64,000 nt of DNA, taken from the NCBI RefSeq assembly GCF_026342735.1, contig NZ_JAPEMM010000001.1, positions 3,348,001 through 3,412,000 on the forward strand. Reading direction: 5' to 3'. The DNA comes from Streptomyces sp. NBC_00193. Lineage in GTDB: Bacteria > Actinomycetota > Actinomycetes > Streptomycetales > Streptomycetaceae. This document shows positions 9,435-18,405 of this stretch, in pieces. The position numbers and the translations under genes are program-made. The notes under the pieces are model-generated. The model ran no database searches. It saw only the letters and a program-made list of their open reading frames with translations, and had not been told where the DNA came from. The first letter of the stretch is position 1. The number at the start of each line of letters is the position of its first letter.

Positions 9435-10382
9435 ATGGCGCGCGTGTTTCCGGAAGGTCGGCTGGTCTACGGGATGCAGCTCCCGATCCAGTCGCAGAGC
9501 ACCATCTATGCCGAGCCCTGGGAGGCGACGGCCGGCGCGGCCGATCTCGCCGCGGTCGCCCGCGCGGCCGACCGGGCCGGCTTCGGCTACGTCGCCACCT
9601 GCGACCACGTGGCCATCCCGCGGCACATGGCCGGCCCCATGAGCACCATCTGGTACGACCCGATAGCCACCCTCTCCTTCCTGGCCGGGATCACCGAGAA
9701 CGTGCGGCTGCTCAGCCACGTCGCGATCCTCGGCCTGCGCCACCCGCTGCTCAGCGCCAAGCAGTACGCCACCGTCGACCACCTCTCCGGCGGCCGGCTG
9801 ATCCTCGGCGTCGGCGCGGGGCACGTGAAGGAGGAGTTCGAGGTGCTCGGCGTGGACTTCGCGCGCCGCGGCGCCGTCCTCGACGAGACCCTCGACGCGC
9901 TGCGCGCCGCCCTCGGGCCCGAGGAGTACCCGGAGTTCGAGGGCGAGCTGTTCTCCTTCAAGGACCTCGGGCAGCTGCCCCGCCCCGTCCAGGACCGGAT
10001 CCCGGTCTGGGTGGGCGGCTCCTCGCCCGCCGCCGTCCGCCGGGCCGCCGTGCGCGGCGACGGCTGGCTGCCGCAGGGCGACCCGCTCGACAAGCTCCCG
10101 GCGCAGATCGCCCGGATCAAGGAGCTCCGCGCCGAGGCGGGGGTGACCGGACCCGTGGAGTTCGGCGCGATCACCGCGCCGCTGTACGTCGGCGAGCCCG
10201 GCTGGGACACCGGCCGGCGGACCCTCACCGGCAAGGCGGAGGCGCTCGCCGAGTCGCTGCGCGCGTACAAGGCGATCGGCATCGACCAGATCCAGGTCCG
10301 CTTCCGCAACCGCGACCGGGCCGAACTCATCGACCAGATCACCGCTTTCGGGTCCGAAGTGGGCCCACTCCTCAACGACTAG
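9435..10382 (+). CDS. LLM-class F420-dependent oxidoreductase
   Basis: A 315-residue TIM-barrel oxidoreductase of the luciferase-like monooxygenase class. The pattern GFGYVATCDHVAIP, ENVRLLSHVAILGLRHP, ATVDHLSGGRLILGVGAGHVKEE and IPVWVGGSSP is typical of members that use F420 rather than FMN; cofactor choice is inferred from family. An in-frame ATG exists at 9396, but GAGGACGAGG upstream favours the ATG at 9435. It is followed 11 bases later by an SDR gene, forming an operon behind operator site 1. Confidence 0.87.
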   Translation: MARVFPEGRLVYGMQLPIQSQSTIYAEPWEATAGAADLAAVARAADRAGFGYVATCDHVAIPRHMAGPMSTIWYDPIATLSFLAGITENVRLLSHVAILGLRHPLLSAKQYATVDHLSGGRLILGVGAGHVKEEFEVLGVDFARRGAVLDETLDALRAALGPEEYPEFEGELFSFKDLGQLPRPVQDRIPVWVGGSSPAAVRRAAVRGDGWLPQGDPLDKLPAQIARIKELRAEAGVTGPVEFGAITAPLYVGEPGWDTGRRTLTGKAEALAESLRAYKAIGIDQIQVRFRNRDRAELIDQITAFGSEVGPLLND

Positions 10383-10393
10383 GAGCTACGGGT

Positions 10394-11179
10394 ATGGGCA
10401 AGCTGGACGGACGCGTCGTCATCATCACGGGTGCCGCGCGCGGCCAGGGCGAGCAGGAGGCCCGGCTCTTCGCCGCGGAGGGGGCCAAGGTGCTCCTGGG
10501 GGACGTGCTGGACGAGCAGGGCACGGCGGTCGCCAAGGAGATCGGCGAGGACCGGGCCCGGTACGTACGGATGGACGTGAGCCGGGAGGAGGACTGGGCG
10601 GTCGCCATCGCGGCGGCGAAGGAGGCCTTCGGCGAGGTCAACGGCCTGGTCAACAATGCGGGCATCCTGCGCTTCAACGAGCTGACCGCGACCCCGCTGG
10701 AGGAGTTCCAGCACGTGGTCCAGGTCAACCAGGTCGGCGCCTTCCTCGGCATCAAGTCGGTGGCCCCGGAGATCGAGGCGGCCGGCGGCGGCACGATCGT
10801 CAACACCTCCTCGTACACGGGCCTGACGGGCATGGCGTACGTGGGCACGTACGCGGCGACCAAGGCGGCGATCCTGGGCCTGACCCGGGTGGCCGCGCTG
10901 GAGCTGGCCGCGAAGAACATCCGGGTCAACGCGATGTGCCCGGGGGCCGTGGACACCGCGATGGCCACCCCCGGGAACACGAATCCGGCCGACCTGCCCC
11001 AGGAGGCCCGGGACGCCATGGCGGAGCTCTACCAGCGCGTGGTGCCGATGGGCCGGGTGGGCCAGCCGGAGGAGATAGCGAAGCTGGCGCTGTTCCTGAC
11101 CAGCGAGGACTCCTCCTACATCACCGGCCAGCCGTTCGTGATCGACGGGGGCTGGATGGCGGGCGTCAGCATCCTCTAG
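10394..11179 (+). CDS. short-chain dehydrogenase/reductase
   Basis: A 261-residue classical SDR. It has the nucleotide-binding TGAARGQG (about 12-19), NNAG, catalytic Ser in NTSSYTG, YAATK (Tyr-x3-Lys) and the C-terminal GQPFVIDGGW. An AGGAG ribosome site sits 9 bases before the ATG. The family interconverts alcohols and ketones with NAD(P)H. Position directly after the LLM gene suggests a shared catabolic pathway for a hydroxylated or carbonyl substrate. Confidence 0.93.
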   Translation: MGKLDGRVVIITGAARGQGEQEARLFAAEGAKVLLGDVLDEQGTAVAKEIGEDRARYVRMDVSREEDWAVAIAAAKEAFGEVNGLVNNAGILRFNELTATPLEEFQHVVQVNQVGAFLGIKSVAPEIEAAGGGTIVNTSSYTGLTGMAYVGTYAATKAAILGLTRVAALELAAKNIRVNAMCPGAVDTAMATPGNTNPADLPQEARDAMAELYQRVVPMGRVGQPEEIAKLALFLTSEDSSYITGQPFVIDGGWMAGVSIL

Positions 11180-11195
11180 CTCCGCCCGACCATAT

Positions 11196-11210
11196 CTGAT
11201 GGAGCGTCAG
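11196..11210. promoter_or_regulatory. palindromic operator, site 2
   Basis: CTGATG-GAG-CGTCAG is a 6-3-6 palindrome with one T in place of C. It lies 60 bases upstream of site 3 and about 85 bases before the second LLM gene. A TTGACG-like -35 element follows at 11214-11219. Confidence 0.7.
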
Positions 11211-11255
11211 GTATTGACGCTCCCGCCCCCGCGATGGAACAGTCGTGACATCGAA

Positions 11256-11272
11256 TCTGACGCAACGTCAGA
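11256..11272. promoter_or_regulatory. palindromic operator, site 3
   Basis: TCTGACG-CAA-CGTCAGA is a perfect 7-3-7 palindrome centred 31 bases before the second LLM gene, the best-conserved member of the set. Its position near the start is consistent with repression. Confidence 0.8.
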
Positions 11273-11294
11273 AACAGAAGGACGGTGAATCCCC

Positions 11295-12416
11295 TTGGAA
11301 TTCGGGCTCTTTGTGCAGGGATACGTGCCTGAGGCACGGTCCAAGGTCGACCCCGAGGCAGAGCACAAGGCGCTGATCGAGGAGACCGAGTACGTCATCC
11401 AGGCGGACAAGTCCGGGTTCAAGTACGCCTGGGCCTCCGAGCACCACTTCCTGGAGGAGTACTCGCACCTGTCGGCGAACGAGGTGTTCCTCGGGTACCT
11501 CGCTCACGCCACCGAGCGCATCCACCTCGGCTCCGGCATCTTCAACCCGCTCGCCCCGGTCAACCACCCGGTCAAGGTGGCCGAGAAGGTCGCCATGCTC
11601 GACCACCTCTCCAAGGGGCGCTTCGAGTTCGGCACCGGCCGCGGCGCCGGCAGTCACGAGATCCTCGGCTTCCTTCCCGGCATCGAGGACATGAACGGCA
11701 CCAAGGAGATCTGGGAAGAGACCATCGCCGAGTTCCCCAAGATGTTCCTCCAGGAGGAGTACGAGGGGTTCCAGGGCAAGCACTGGTCGCTCCCGCCGCG
11801 CAAGATCTTCCCCAAGCCGTACGGCAAGGCCCACCCGGCCATGTGGTACGCCGCCGGCTCCCCCTCCTCGTACGCCATGGCCGCCAAGAAGGGCCTCGGA
11901 GTCCTCGGCTTCAGCGTCCAGAAGGTCTCCGACATGGCCTGGGTGCTGGAGCAGTACAAGACCGCGATCCAGGAGGCGAAGGCCATCGGCGCCTTCGTCA
12001 ACGACAACGTCATGGTCACCTCGACCGCGATCTGCGCCGAGACCCACGACAAGGCCGTCGAGATCGCCGTCAACGCCAACATGAACCGCTTCCAGTCGCT
12101 GGTCTTCCGCTACCACGACACCTTCCCGCGCCCCGAGATCATCCCCGAGTGGCCCGAGATCCTCCCCGAGTACAACGCGGAGATCGTCGAGCTGCTGATC
12201 GAGGAGGAGCTGCTCATCTGCGGCGACCCGTCCGAGGTCCGCGCGCAGTGCAAGCGCTGGGAGGAGGCCGGCGCAGACCAGCTCTCCTTCGGCCTGCCGA
12301 CCGGCGTCTCGCCCGAGGACACGATGACCACCATCAAGCTCATCGGCGAGCACGTCATCCCGCACATCGACACCGACCCGGTGCACCGCACCACGCGCTT
12401 CCGCGAAGGCGCGTAG
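11295..12416 (+). CDS. LLM-class flavin-dependent oxidoreductase
   Basis: A 373-residue luciferase-like barrel protein, longer than the F420 type at 9435. Motifs include YAWASEHHFLEEYSHL, LGSGIFNPLAPVNHPVKVAE, MLDHLSKGRFEFGTGRG and WYAAGSPSSYAMAA, which resemble alkanal-monooxygenase-like members using FMN. The start is TTG at 11295 after an AGAAGGACGG ribosome-site region; no upstream ATG fits. Two operator palindromes precede it, so it is probably a target of the same regulator as the operon at 9435. The physiological substrate is unknown. Confidence 0.88.
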   Translation: MEFGLFVQGYVPEARSKVDPEAEHKALIEETEYVIQADKSGFKYAWASEHHFLEEYSHLSANEVFLGYLAHATERIHLGSGIFNPLAPVNHPVKVAEKVAMLDHLSKGRFEFGTGRGAGSHEILGFLPGIEDMNGTKEIWEETIAEFPKMFLQEEYEGFQGKHWSLPPRKIFPKPYGKAHPAMWYAAGSPSSYAMAAKKGLGVLGFSVQKVSDMAWVLEQYKTAIQEAKAIGAFVNDNVMVTSTAICAETHDKAVEIAVNANMNRFQSLVFRYHDTFPRPEIIPEWPEILPEYNAEIVELLIEEELLICGDPSEVRAQCKRWEEAGADQLSFGLPTGVSPEDTMTTIKLIGEHVIPHIDTDPVHRTTRFREGA

Positions 12417-12550
12417 CCCGGCGGGGGAACGGGGGCGGCGTCTTCCCGGACCGCCGCCCCACAACCGGCCCCGGCCGGAGTCACGCCGTGGCTGCGGCCG
12501 GCCCGGCGGACCCCGACCGGGGCTCCCGGCGGTACCCGTGCGGCACCGCT

Positions 12551-12697
12551 GCCGGGGACCAGCCCCCGGACCCCCGCTCCTCAAACGCCGGAGGGGCTGG
12601 ATTTTGGCGGGCGTCAGCCCGCACCTGACCGCCGACGGTCCGGGAAATTCAGCCCCTCCGGCGTTTGAGGAGCTGGGTCCGGGGCGGAGCCCCAGGA
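12551..12697. repeat. intergenic inverted repeat, copy pair A
   Basis: Within the 318-base gap before the amidohydrolase, GCTCCTCAAACGCCGGAGG... (24 bases, 12576-12599) is repeated as a perfect inverted copy at 12650-12673. Flanking CCCCCGGACCCCC and GGTCCGGGGCGGAGCCCC extend the arms. The core CTCAAACGCCGGAGGGGCT recurs at 29.3 and 36.1 kb. The remainder of the gap contains no supported gene. Confidence 0.85.
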
Positions 12698-12734
12698 CAC
12701 GGCGCGCAATGCGAACACCGGCAGAGAGGACGTC

Positions 12735-14474
12735 ATGCTCGACCACCTGATCAAGGGCGCCACCGTCGTGGACGGGACCGGCGCCCCGGCCCGCGTGGCC
12801 GACGTAGGGATACGCGACGGCCGCATCGCCGTCATCGCCCCGCCGGGAACCGTCACCGAACCCGCGGCGACCAGCGAGGACGCGACCGGCCTCGTCCTCA
12901 CCCCCGGGTTCATCGACCCCCACACGCACTACGACGCCCAGCTCTTCTGGGACCCGTACGCGACCCCCTCCATGAACCACGGAGTGACCACCGTCGCGGG
13001 CGGCAACTGCGGATTCACCCTGGCTCCCCTCAACCCCGCCCGCCCCGAGGACGCCGACTACACCCGCCGCATGATGAGCAAGGTCGAGGGCATGGCGCTC
13101 AAGGCCCTCGAAGAGGGCGTCGACTGGACCTGGTCCACCTTCGGCGAGTACCTCGACGCGCTCGACGGCCGCATAGCGGTCAACGCCGGCTTCATGGTCG
13201 GCCACTGCGCGCTGCGCCGGCACGTCATGGGCGAGGACGCCGTCGGCGGCCAGCCCACCGAGGAGCAGATGCAGGCGATGCTCGACCTGTTCCACGACGC
13301 CATGAACGCCGGCGCCTGGGGCCTGTCGACCACCCAGTCCTCCACCCACTCCGACGGCTCCGGCGCCCCCGTCGCCTCCCGGCACGCCAAGCCCGAGGAG
13401 CTCCTCGCGCTCTCCCGGGCGGTCGCCGAACACGAGGGCACCCAGCTCGAAGCGATCGTCGCGGGCTGCCTGGACCAGTTCGCCGACGAGGAGATCGACC
13501 TCTTCGTCGAGATGAGCGCGGCCGCCGGACGGCCCCTGAACTGGAACGTCCTGACCATCGACGCCTCCGTCCCCGAGCGCGTGCCGCGCCAGCTGATCCC
13601 CAGCGAGCGCGCCCGCAAGGCCGGCGGCCGCATCGTCGCGCTGACGATGCCGATCCTGACCCCCATGAACATGTCGCTGGGCACCTTCTGCGCCCTCAAC
13701 CTCATCCCCGGCTGGGGCGAGATCCTGGGCCTGCCCGTCCCCGAGCGCATCGCGAAGCTGCGCGACGCCGAGGTGCGCGCCGAGATGCTGCGCCGCGCGG
13801 CCAGCAAGGAGGCCGGGGTCTTCCGGCGCCTGGCCAACTTCGGCCGCTACGTCATCGGCGACACCTACAGTGAGGCGAACGAGGGCCTGTCCGGCCGCGT
13901 GGTCAACGACATCGCGGCCGAGCGCGGCCAGGACGCCTTCCAGTGCCTGGTGGAGATCTGCGCCAACGACGACCTGCGTACGGTGCTCTGGCCCATGCCG
14001 ACCGACAACGACCCGGCGAGCTGGGCGCTGCGCGCCGAGACCTGGCAGCACGAGGACGTCATGCTCGGCGGCTCCGACGCCGGCGCCCACCTGGACCGCA
14101 TGTGCGGAGCCCCGTACACGACCCGTTTCCTCGGGGACTGCCTGCGCGGCCGCAAGCTGGTGCCGCTGGAACAGGCGGTACGGATGCTCACCGACGACCC
14201 GGCCCAGCTGTTCGGGCTGCGCGAGCGCGGCCGGATCGCCGAGGGCTTCCACGCGGACCTGGTGCTCTTCGACCCGGAGCGGATCGAGGCGGGACCGGCC
14301 ACGCTGGTGCACGACCTGCCCGGGGACAGCCCGCGGCTGGACGCGCGGGCGATCGGCATGGTGTCCGTACGCGTCAACGGCGTGGAGACCATCCGCGACG
14401 ACGAGGTCACGGGGGCGATCCCGGGGATCGTGCTCCGTTCGGGCCGGGACACGAGGACGGTGAGCACCAGGTGA
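12735..14474 (+). CDS. N-acyl-D-amino-acid deacylase-like amidohydrolase
   Basis: A 579-residue metal-dependent amidohydrolase. The N-terminal strand GATVVDGTGAPARVADVGI is followed by the metal-binding DPHTHYDAQ (His63/His65) and TTVAGGNCGFT. HCALRR and the late GGSDAGAHLD (metal Asp) follow, and the C-terminus FHADLVLFDPERI is typical. GAGAGGACGTC precedes the ATG. D-aminoacylases and related D-hydantoinase-like enzymes share this layout; the exact amide or ester cleaved is unknown. Its stop overlaps the aldehyde dehydrogenase start by 4 bases (GTGA), so the two are co-translated. Confidence 0.87.
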   Translation: MLDHLIKGATVVDGTGAPARVADVGIRDGRIAVIAPPGTVTEPAATSEDATGLVLTPGFIDPHTHYDAQLFWDPYATPSMNHGVTTVAGGNCGFTLAPLNPARPEDADYTRRMMSKVEGMALKALEEGVDWTWSTFGEYLDALDGRIAVNAGFMVGHCALRRHVMGEDAVGGQPTEEQMQAMLDLFHDAMNAGAWGLSTTQSSTHSDGSGAPVASRHAKPEELLALSRAVAEHEGTQLEAIVAGCLDQFADEEIDLFVEMSAAAGRPLNWNVLTIDASVPERVPRQLIPSERARKAGGRIVALTMPILTPMNMSLGTFCALNLIPGWGEILGLPVPERIAKLRDAEVRAEMLRRAASKEAGVFRRLANFGRYVIGDTYSEANEGLSGRVVNDIAAERGQDAFQCLVEICANDDLRTVLWPMPTDNDPASWALRAETWQHEDVMLGGSDAGAHLDRMCGAPYTTRFLGDCLRGRKLVPLEQAVRMLTDDPAQLFGLRERGRIAEGFHADLVLFDPERIEAGPATLVHDLPGDSPRLDARAIGMVSVRVNGVETIRDDEVTGAIPGIVLRSGRDTRTVSTR

Positions 14475-15958
14475 GCAGCGCTACGGACAACCCGCAGAAG
14501 CTCTACATCGGCGGCGAGTGGGTCGAGCCGGCGGGCGGGCACTACGAGGTGGTCAACCCGGCCGACGAATCCGTCGTCGGCCTGGCCCCCGAGGCCTCGC
14601 GCGGCCAGGTCGAGGACGCGGCGCGCGCCGCGGCCGCGGCCTTCGAGAGCTGGTCCCGTACGAAGCCGGAGGAGCGGGCCGCGATCCTGGACCGGGCCGC
14701 GGACATCATCCAGCGCGAGTACGAGCCCTGGGCGGCGCTCGCCCAGGCCGAGACGGGCGCCCCCACCGGGATCGCGCGCGGCATGCAGGTCGGGGTGGGC
14801 GTGGCCCGCTTCCGCCGGTACGCGAAGGGCGCGCTGGAACCGGTCGAGCGCGGGCTGCCGCCGCAGGTCACCGAGGCGGGGCCGATGGGTGCGGCGAGCA
14901 TCCTCGGGGCGCTGGAGGTGCGCCAGCCGGTCGGGGTCGTCACCTGCATCACCTCGTACAACAACCCGTGGGCCAATCCGGCGGGCAAGGTGGCCCCGGC
15001 GCTGGCCATGGGCAACACGGTGGTCGTCAAGCCGGCCCCGCAGGACCCGCTGTCGGTGTTCCGGATGGCCGAGGCGCTGCACGAGGCCGGGGTCCCGGCG
15101 GGCGTGGTGAACGTGGTCTCCGGCACCTCGGTGGAGGTCGGCGAGGCGGCCGTGGACTCCCCGGACGTGGACATGGTGTCCTTCACCGGTTCCACGGGCG
15201 TCGGGCAGCGCATCGCCGAGGTCTGCGGCCGCACGATGAAGCGGCAGCTGATGGAGCTGGGCGGCAAGGGTGCGGCGATCGTCCTGGCGGACGCGGACCT
15301 GGACGCGGCGGTGATGGGGATCGGCACCACCTTCTCCTTCTACTCCGGGCAGATCTGCACGGCTCCGACCCGGGTGATCGTCCACCGGTCGGTGTACGAG
15401 CAGCTGGTGGAGAAGCTGCAGGGCTACCTGGCCTTCATGAAGGTCGGGGACCCGGCGGTGCGCGGCACGGTGGTGGGCCCGGTCATCTCGGCGGCGCACC
15501 GCGACCGCGTGGAGTCGTACGTCGAGCTGGGCAGGAAGGAGGGCGCCCGGATCGCCTTCGGCGGCGAGCGTCCGGTGGTGGGCGAGGGCGCCGCGGCGGG
15601 CAAGGGCTTCTACGTGGCCCCGACGCTGCTCGTCGACTGCACGAACGACATGCGGGTGGTCCGGGAGGAGATCTTCGGGCCGGTCGTGGTCGTCGTTCCC
15701 TTCGACGGGGACGAGGACGAGGCGGTGGCGCTGGCCAACGACAGCGACTTCGGCCTGATCAGCTACGTGTGGTCCGCGGACGCGGCGCGCGCGTTCCGGG
15801 TGGCGCGGCGGCTGCGGGCGGGCGGGGTCGGCGTGAACACCATCGGGCGGAACATGGAGGCGCCCTTCGGCGGCTTCAAGCGTTCGGGGGTCGGCCGGGA
15901 CGTGGGCTCGTACGCACTGCACGCCTACAGCGAGATGCAGTCGATCGTCTGGGCCTGA
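14471..15958 (+). CDS. aldehyde dehydrogenase family protein
   Basis: A 495-residue NAD(P)+-dependent aldehyde dehydrogenase. Visible are CITSYNNPWANP, the nucleotide-binding SFTGSTGVGQ, the general-base Glu in MELGGKGAAIVLADA (about 263), the catalytic Cys in GQICTAPTR (about 296), EEIFGPVVVV and PFGGFKRSGVGRD. The GTG start overlaps the amidohydrolase stop. Oxidising an aldehyde to an acid fits a pathway with the upstream LLM oxidoreductases, SDR and amidohydrolase. Confidence 0.95.
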   Translation: MSSATDNPQKLYIGGEWVEPAGGHYEVVNPADESVVGLAPEASRGQVEDAARAAAAAFESWSRTKPEERAAILDRAADIIQREYEPWAALAQAETGAPTGIARGMQVGVGVARFRRYAKGALEPVERGLPPQVTEAGPMGAASILGALEVRQPVGVVTCITSYNNPWANPAGKVAPALAMGNTVVVKPAPQDPLSVFRMAEALHEAGVPAGVVNVVSGTSVEVGEAAVDSPDVDMVSFTGSTGVGQRIAEVCGRTMKRQLMELGGKGAAIVLADADLDAAVMGIGTTFSFYSGQICTAPTRVIVHRSVYEQLVEKLQGYLAFMKVGDPAVRGTVVGPVISAAHRDRVESYVELGRKEGARIAFGGERPVVGEGAAAGKGFYVAPTLLVDCTNDMRVVREEIFGPVVVVVPFDGDEDEAVALANDSDFGLISYVWSADAARAFRVARRLRAGGVGVNTIGRNMEAPFGGFKRSGVGRDVGSYALHAYSEMQSIVWA

Positions 15959-16121
15959 CCGAAAGCGCATGGACTTGACCAAAGATTGACCCGGAAAGTT
16001 TGAAAAGGGTCAAAACGGACAGTGCTGCGGTTTCCGCATGGCGAAAGTGAAGGTCCAGGTCCGCCGAAACGATGATCGGCGGGCCTGTGAACCTTGTATT
16101 ACATCCTCGTGAAGAGTCTCG

Positions 16122-16131
16122 ATCTCGAGAT
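16122..16131. promoter_or_regulatory. small palindrome before the permease
   Basis: ATCTCGAGAT is a 10-base perfect palindrome flanked by TCG and TCGA, lying 78 bases upstream of the permease ATG in a 250-base region. It may be an operator. Nothing else in 15959-16209 is interpretable beyond an AT-richer promoter-like segment near 15970-16020. Confidence 0.35.
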
Positions 16132-16209
16132 TCGAAGGACTTTGGGCGTGTGGCGGAGCGGACTTCCGTCCTCCATATGTGGAAAACGCAGCGTCTAACG
16201 TCCTGACGT

Positions 16210-17790
16210 ATGACACAGCTGGACGTTCGGCCCCAGGCCGGAGACACGGTAAGCGGAGCCACCCCCCGGGGTGGCTCCGATGGTGACGTGCGCGGCAAGG
16301 GCCTCGGCAAGGGCTCCGTCGGCCTCGTGGGAAGCGCCGTCATCGGCATCTCCACCGTCGCCCCCGTCTACTGCCTGACCTCGACCCTCGGCTCGACCGC
16401 GGGTGAAGTCGGCATGCAGATGCCGGCGATCTTCCTGGCGGGCTTCCTGCCGATGCTCCTGGTCGCCTTCGCTTACCGCGAGCTCAACAAGGCCATGCCG
16501 GACTGCGGCACCTCGTTCACCTGGACCGTGAAGGCCTTCGGCCCGCGGATCGGCTGGATGTGCGGCTGGGGCCTGGTGATCGCCACGATCATCGTGCTCT
16601 CCAACCTGGCCGGCGTCGCCACCTCCTACTTCTGGCTGCTGGCCGGCGAGGTCACGGGCAACGAATCGATCGCCGCCCTGGACGACAACAAGCTCGTCCA
16701 CATCGTCACCTGCCTCACCCTCATCGCCGCCGCGACCGCCATCAGCTACCGCGGCATGACGGCCACCAAGGGCGTCCAGTACGCGCTCGTCGGCCTCCAG
16801 CTCGCCGTCCTCGCCATCTTCGTCGCGATGGCCTTCCAGAAGGCCTCGGCGGGCACCTTCGACACCGGCCTGAGCTTCTCCTGGTCCTGGATGAACCCCT
16901 TCGCGGTCGAGTCCATGGCGGCCTTCACCGCCGGACTCTCGCTGTCGATCTTCATGTACTGGGGCTGGGACGCCTGCCTGGCCACCAACGAGGAGACCAC
17001 CGGCTCCGCCAAGACCCCCGGCCGCGCCTCGCTCATCGCGATGGTCGTCCTGGTCGGCTCGTACCTGGCCACCGGCATCGCCGCCCAGATGGCCGTCGGC
17101 TCCGGCACCGAAGGACTCGGCCTCGCCAACGAGGAGACCTCCGGCAACGTCTTCGCCGCCCTCGCCGGCCCGGTCATGGGCCCCGTGCTCGGCGTCCTGC
17201 TCTTCGTCGCGGTCCTGGCCTCCGCGGCCGCCTCCCTGCAGACCACCTTCATCCCGGTGGCCCGCACGGTCCTGGCCATGTCCACGTACGAGGCGCTGCC
17301 GCCCTCCTACGCCAAGGTCCACCCGAAGTTCAAGACCCCGGGCCGCGCCACGATCATGGCGGGTGTCGCCACCGGCGTCTTCTACACGGTGATGACCCTG
17401 GTCAGCGAGAACGTCCTGACCGACACGATCTTCGCGCTCGGCCTGATGATCTGCTTCTACTACTCGCTGACGGCCTTCGCCTGCGTCTGGTACTTCCGCG
17501 GCGACCTGCGCAACTCCGCCCGCGACCTGTTCTTCAAGGGCATCTTCCCGATCCTCGGCGGCGTGCTGCTGGCCTCGGTCTTCTTCAAGACCCTGTACGA
17601 CGCCTGGGACCCGTCCTACGGCTCGGGCTCCACGCTCCCCGGCCTCGACGTCGGCAACGTCTTCGTCATCGGCGTCGGCCTGCTGGCCCTCGGCCTGGTC
17701 GTCATGTTCGTCACCGAACGCCGCAGCCCCGCCTTCTTCCGCGGCGAGGTCCTGACGAAGTCCACCCCGTCCCTGGTGGTCCAGGACTGA
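16210..17790 (+). CDS. APC-family amino acid permease
   Basis: A 526-residue integral membrane protein with about 12 hydrophobic segments after a 35-residue cytoplasmic N-terminus. The early GSAVIGISTVAPVYCLTSTLG corresponds to the conserved helix-1 substrate motif of the APC superfamily, followed by AYRELNKAMPDCGTSFTW. It probably imports an amino acid or amine across the cytoplasmic membrane. It follows the amidohydrolase/aldehyde dehydrogenase pair but has its own 250-base promoter region, so co-regulation is uncertain. Confidence 0.9.
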   Translation: MTQLDVRPQAGDTVSGATPRGGSDGDVRGKGLGKGSVGLVGSAVIGISTVAPVYCLTSTLGSTAGEVGMQMPAIFLAGFLPMLLVAFAYRELNKAMPDCGTSFTWTVKAFGPRIGWMCGWGLVIATIIVLSNLAGVATSYFWLLAGEVTGNESIAALDDNKLVHIVTCLTLIAAATAISYRGMTATKGVQYALVGLQLAVLAIFVAMAFQKASAGTFDTGLSFSWSWMNPFAVESMAAFTAGLSLSIFMYWGWDACLATNEETTGSAKTPGRASLIAMVVLVGSYLATGIAAQMAVGSGTEGLGLANEETSGNVFAALAGPVMGPVLGVLLFVAVLASAAASLQTTFIPVARTVLAMSTYEALPPSYAKVHPKFKTPGRATIMAGVATGVFYTVMTLVSENVLTDTIFALGLMICFYYSLTAFACVWYFRGDLRNSARDLFFKGIFPILGGVLLASVFFKTLYDAWDPSYGSGSTLPGLDVGNVFVIGVGLLALGLVVMFVTERRSPAFFRGEVLTKSTPSLVVQD

Positions 17791-17831
17791 CCCCGGGGCC
17801 CCACGGCCCCTCCCCCCCCGCTGTGTCATGC

Positions 17832-17877
17832 ACGCCCGCGGCCCCGGATCGATCCTCCGATCCGGGGCCGCGGGCGT
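17832..17877 (+). terminator. perfect 20-bp stem terminator
   Basis: A perfect 20-base stem at 17832-17851 and 17858-17877, with core GGCCCCGGATCG/CGATCCGGGGCC and a 6-base loop ATCCTC. It starts 42 bases after the permease stop. Confidence 0.85.
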
Positions 17878-17916
17878 TGTCAGTGACTCGGGGTCGGGCG
17901 AGTCGTTGGGCCGGGC

Positions 17917-18210
17917 ATGAACGCCATCAAGCGCAGCCTCGCCGCCCTCGTCCTGTCCGGAGGGGCGGCCCTCGCCCTCAGCCCCGTCGCGCACGCCGCC
18001 GACGAGCCCGCCATCCAGGGACCCCCGATCACCCAGCGCGTCGGCGAGATCGTCGACCACCCCGGGGGCGCCGTCAAGGACGCGAAGACGGCGGTGGAGA
18101 TCACGGCCTCGGCCGCCGGGTCCGCCTCGAAGGCGACCGACGCCTCCCTCGGCGGAGCCGGGACCGCGCTGTCGTCCGGCCTGCCGAAGCCGCCGAAGGT
18201 GCGTGCCTGA
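17917..18210 (+). CDS. small secreted protein of unknown function
   Basis: A 97-residue protein with a clear Sec signal peptide: MNAIKRSLAALVLSGGAALA then SPVAHA with predicted cleavage after Ala-His-Ala. The mature part (about 70 residues) is hydrophilic and Ala/Lys-rich, containing ITQRVGEIVDHPGGAVKDAK and ending GLPKPPKVRA. No domain is recognised and there are no cysteines. It stands alone after a strong terminator. Confidence 0.75.
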   Translation: MNAIKRSLAALVLSGGAALALSPVAHAADEPAIQGPPITQRVGEIVDHPGGAVKDAKTAVEITASAAGSASKATDASLGGAGTALSSGLPKPPKVRA

Positions 18211-18405
18211 GCGGCTGCACGCCCGGCGCCCGGGATTCAGCCGCCGGTACGGGTGACCAGGCCCAGCGGGATGTCACGGCCGCCCGTCCGGGCGGCCGTG
18301 TCCCGGTAGGCCGCGTACGAGGGCATCGCGGGCGGGGTGCCGGACGCGGGAGCACGGGGACGAGCTGCTCGACGCCCAGGAGGCGGGGGGCTCGTTGGGC
18401 AGGAC

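Noticed and set aside
11268..14312. A 1014-residue open frame on the minus strand.
   Set aside because: It is antisense to the LLM oxidoreductase and amidohydrolase genes, both with clear motifs; the translation is His/Val/Gly-rich shadow sequence from high GC third positions.
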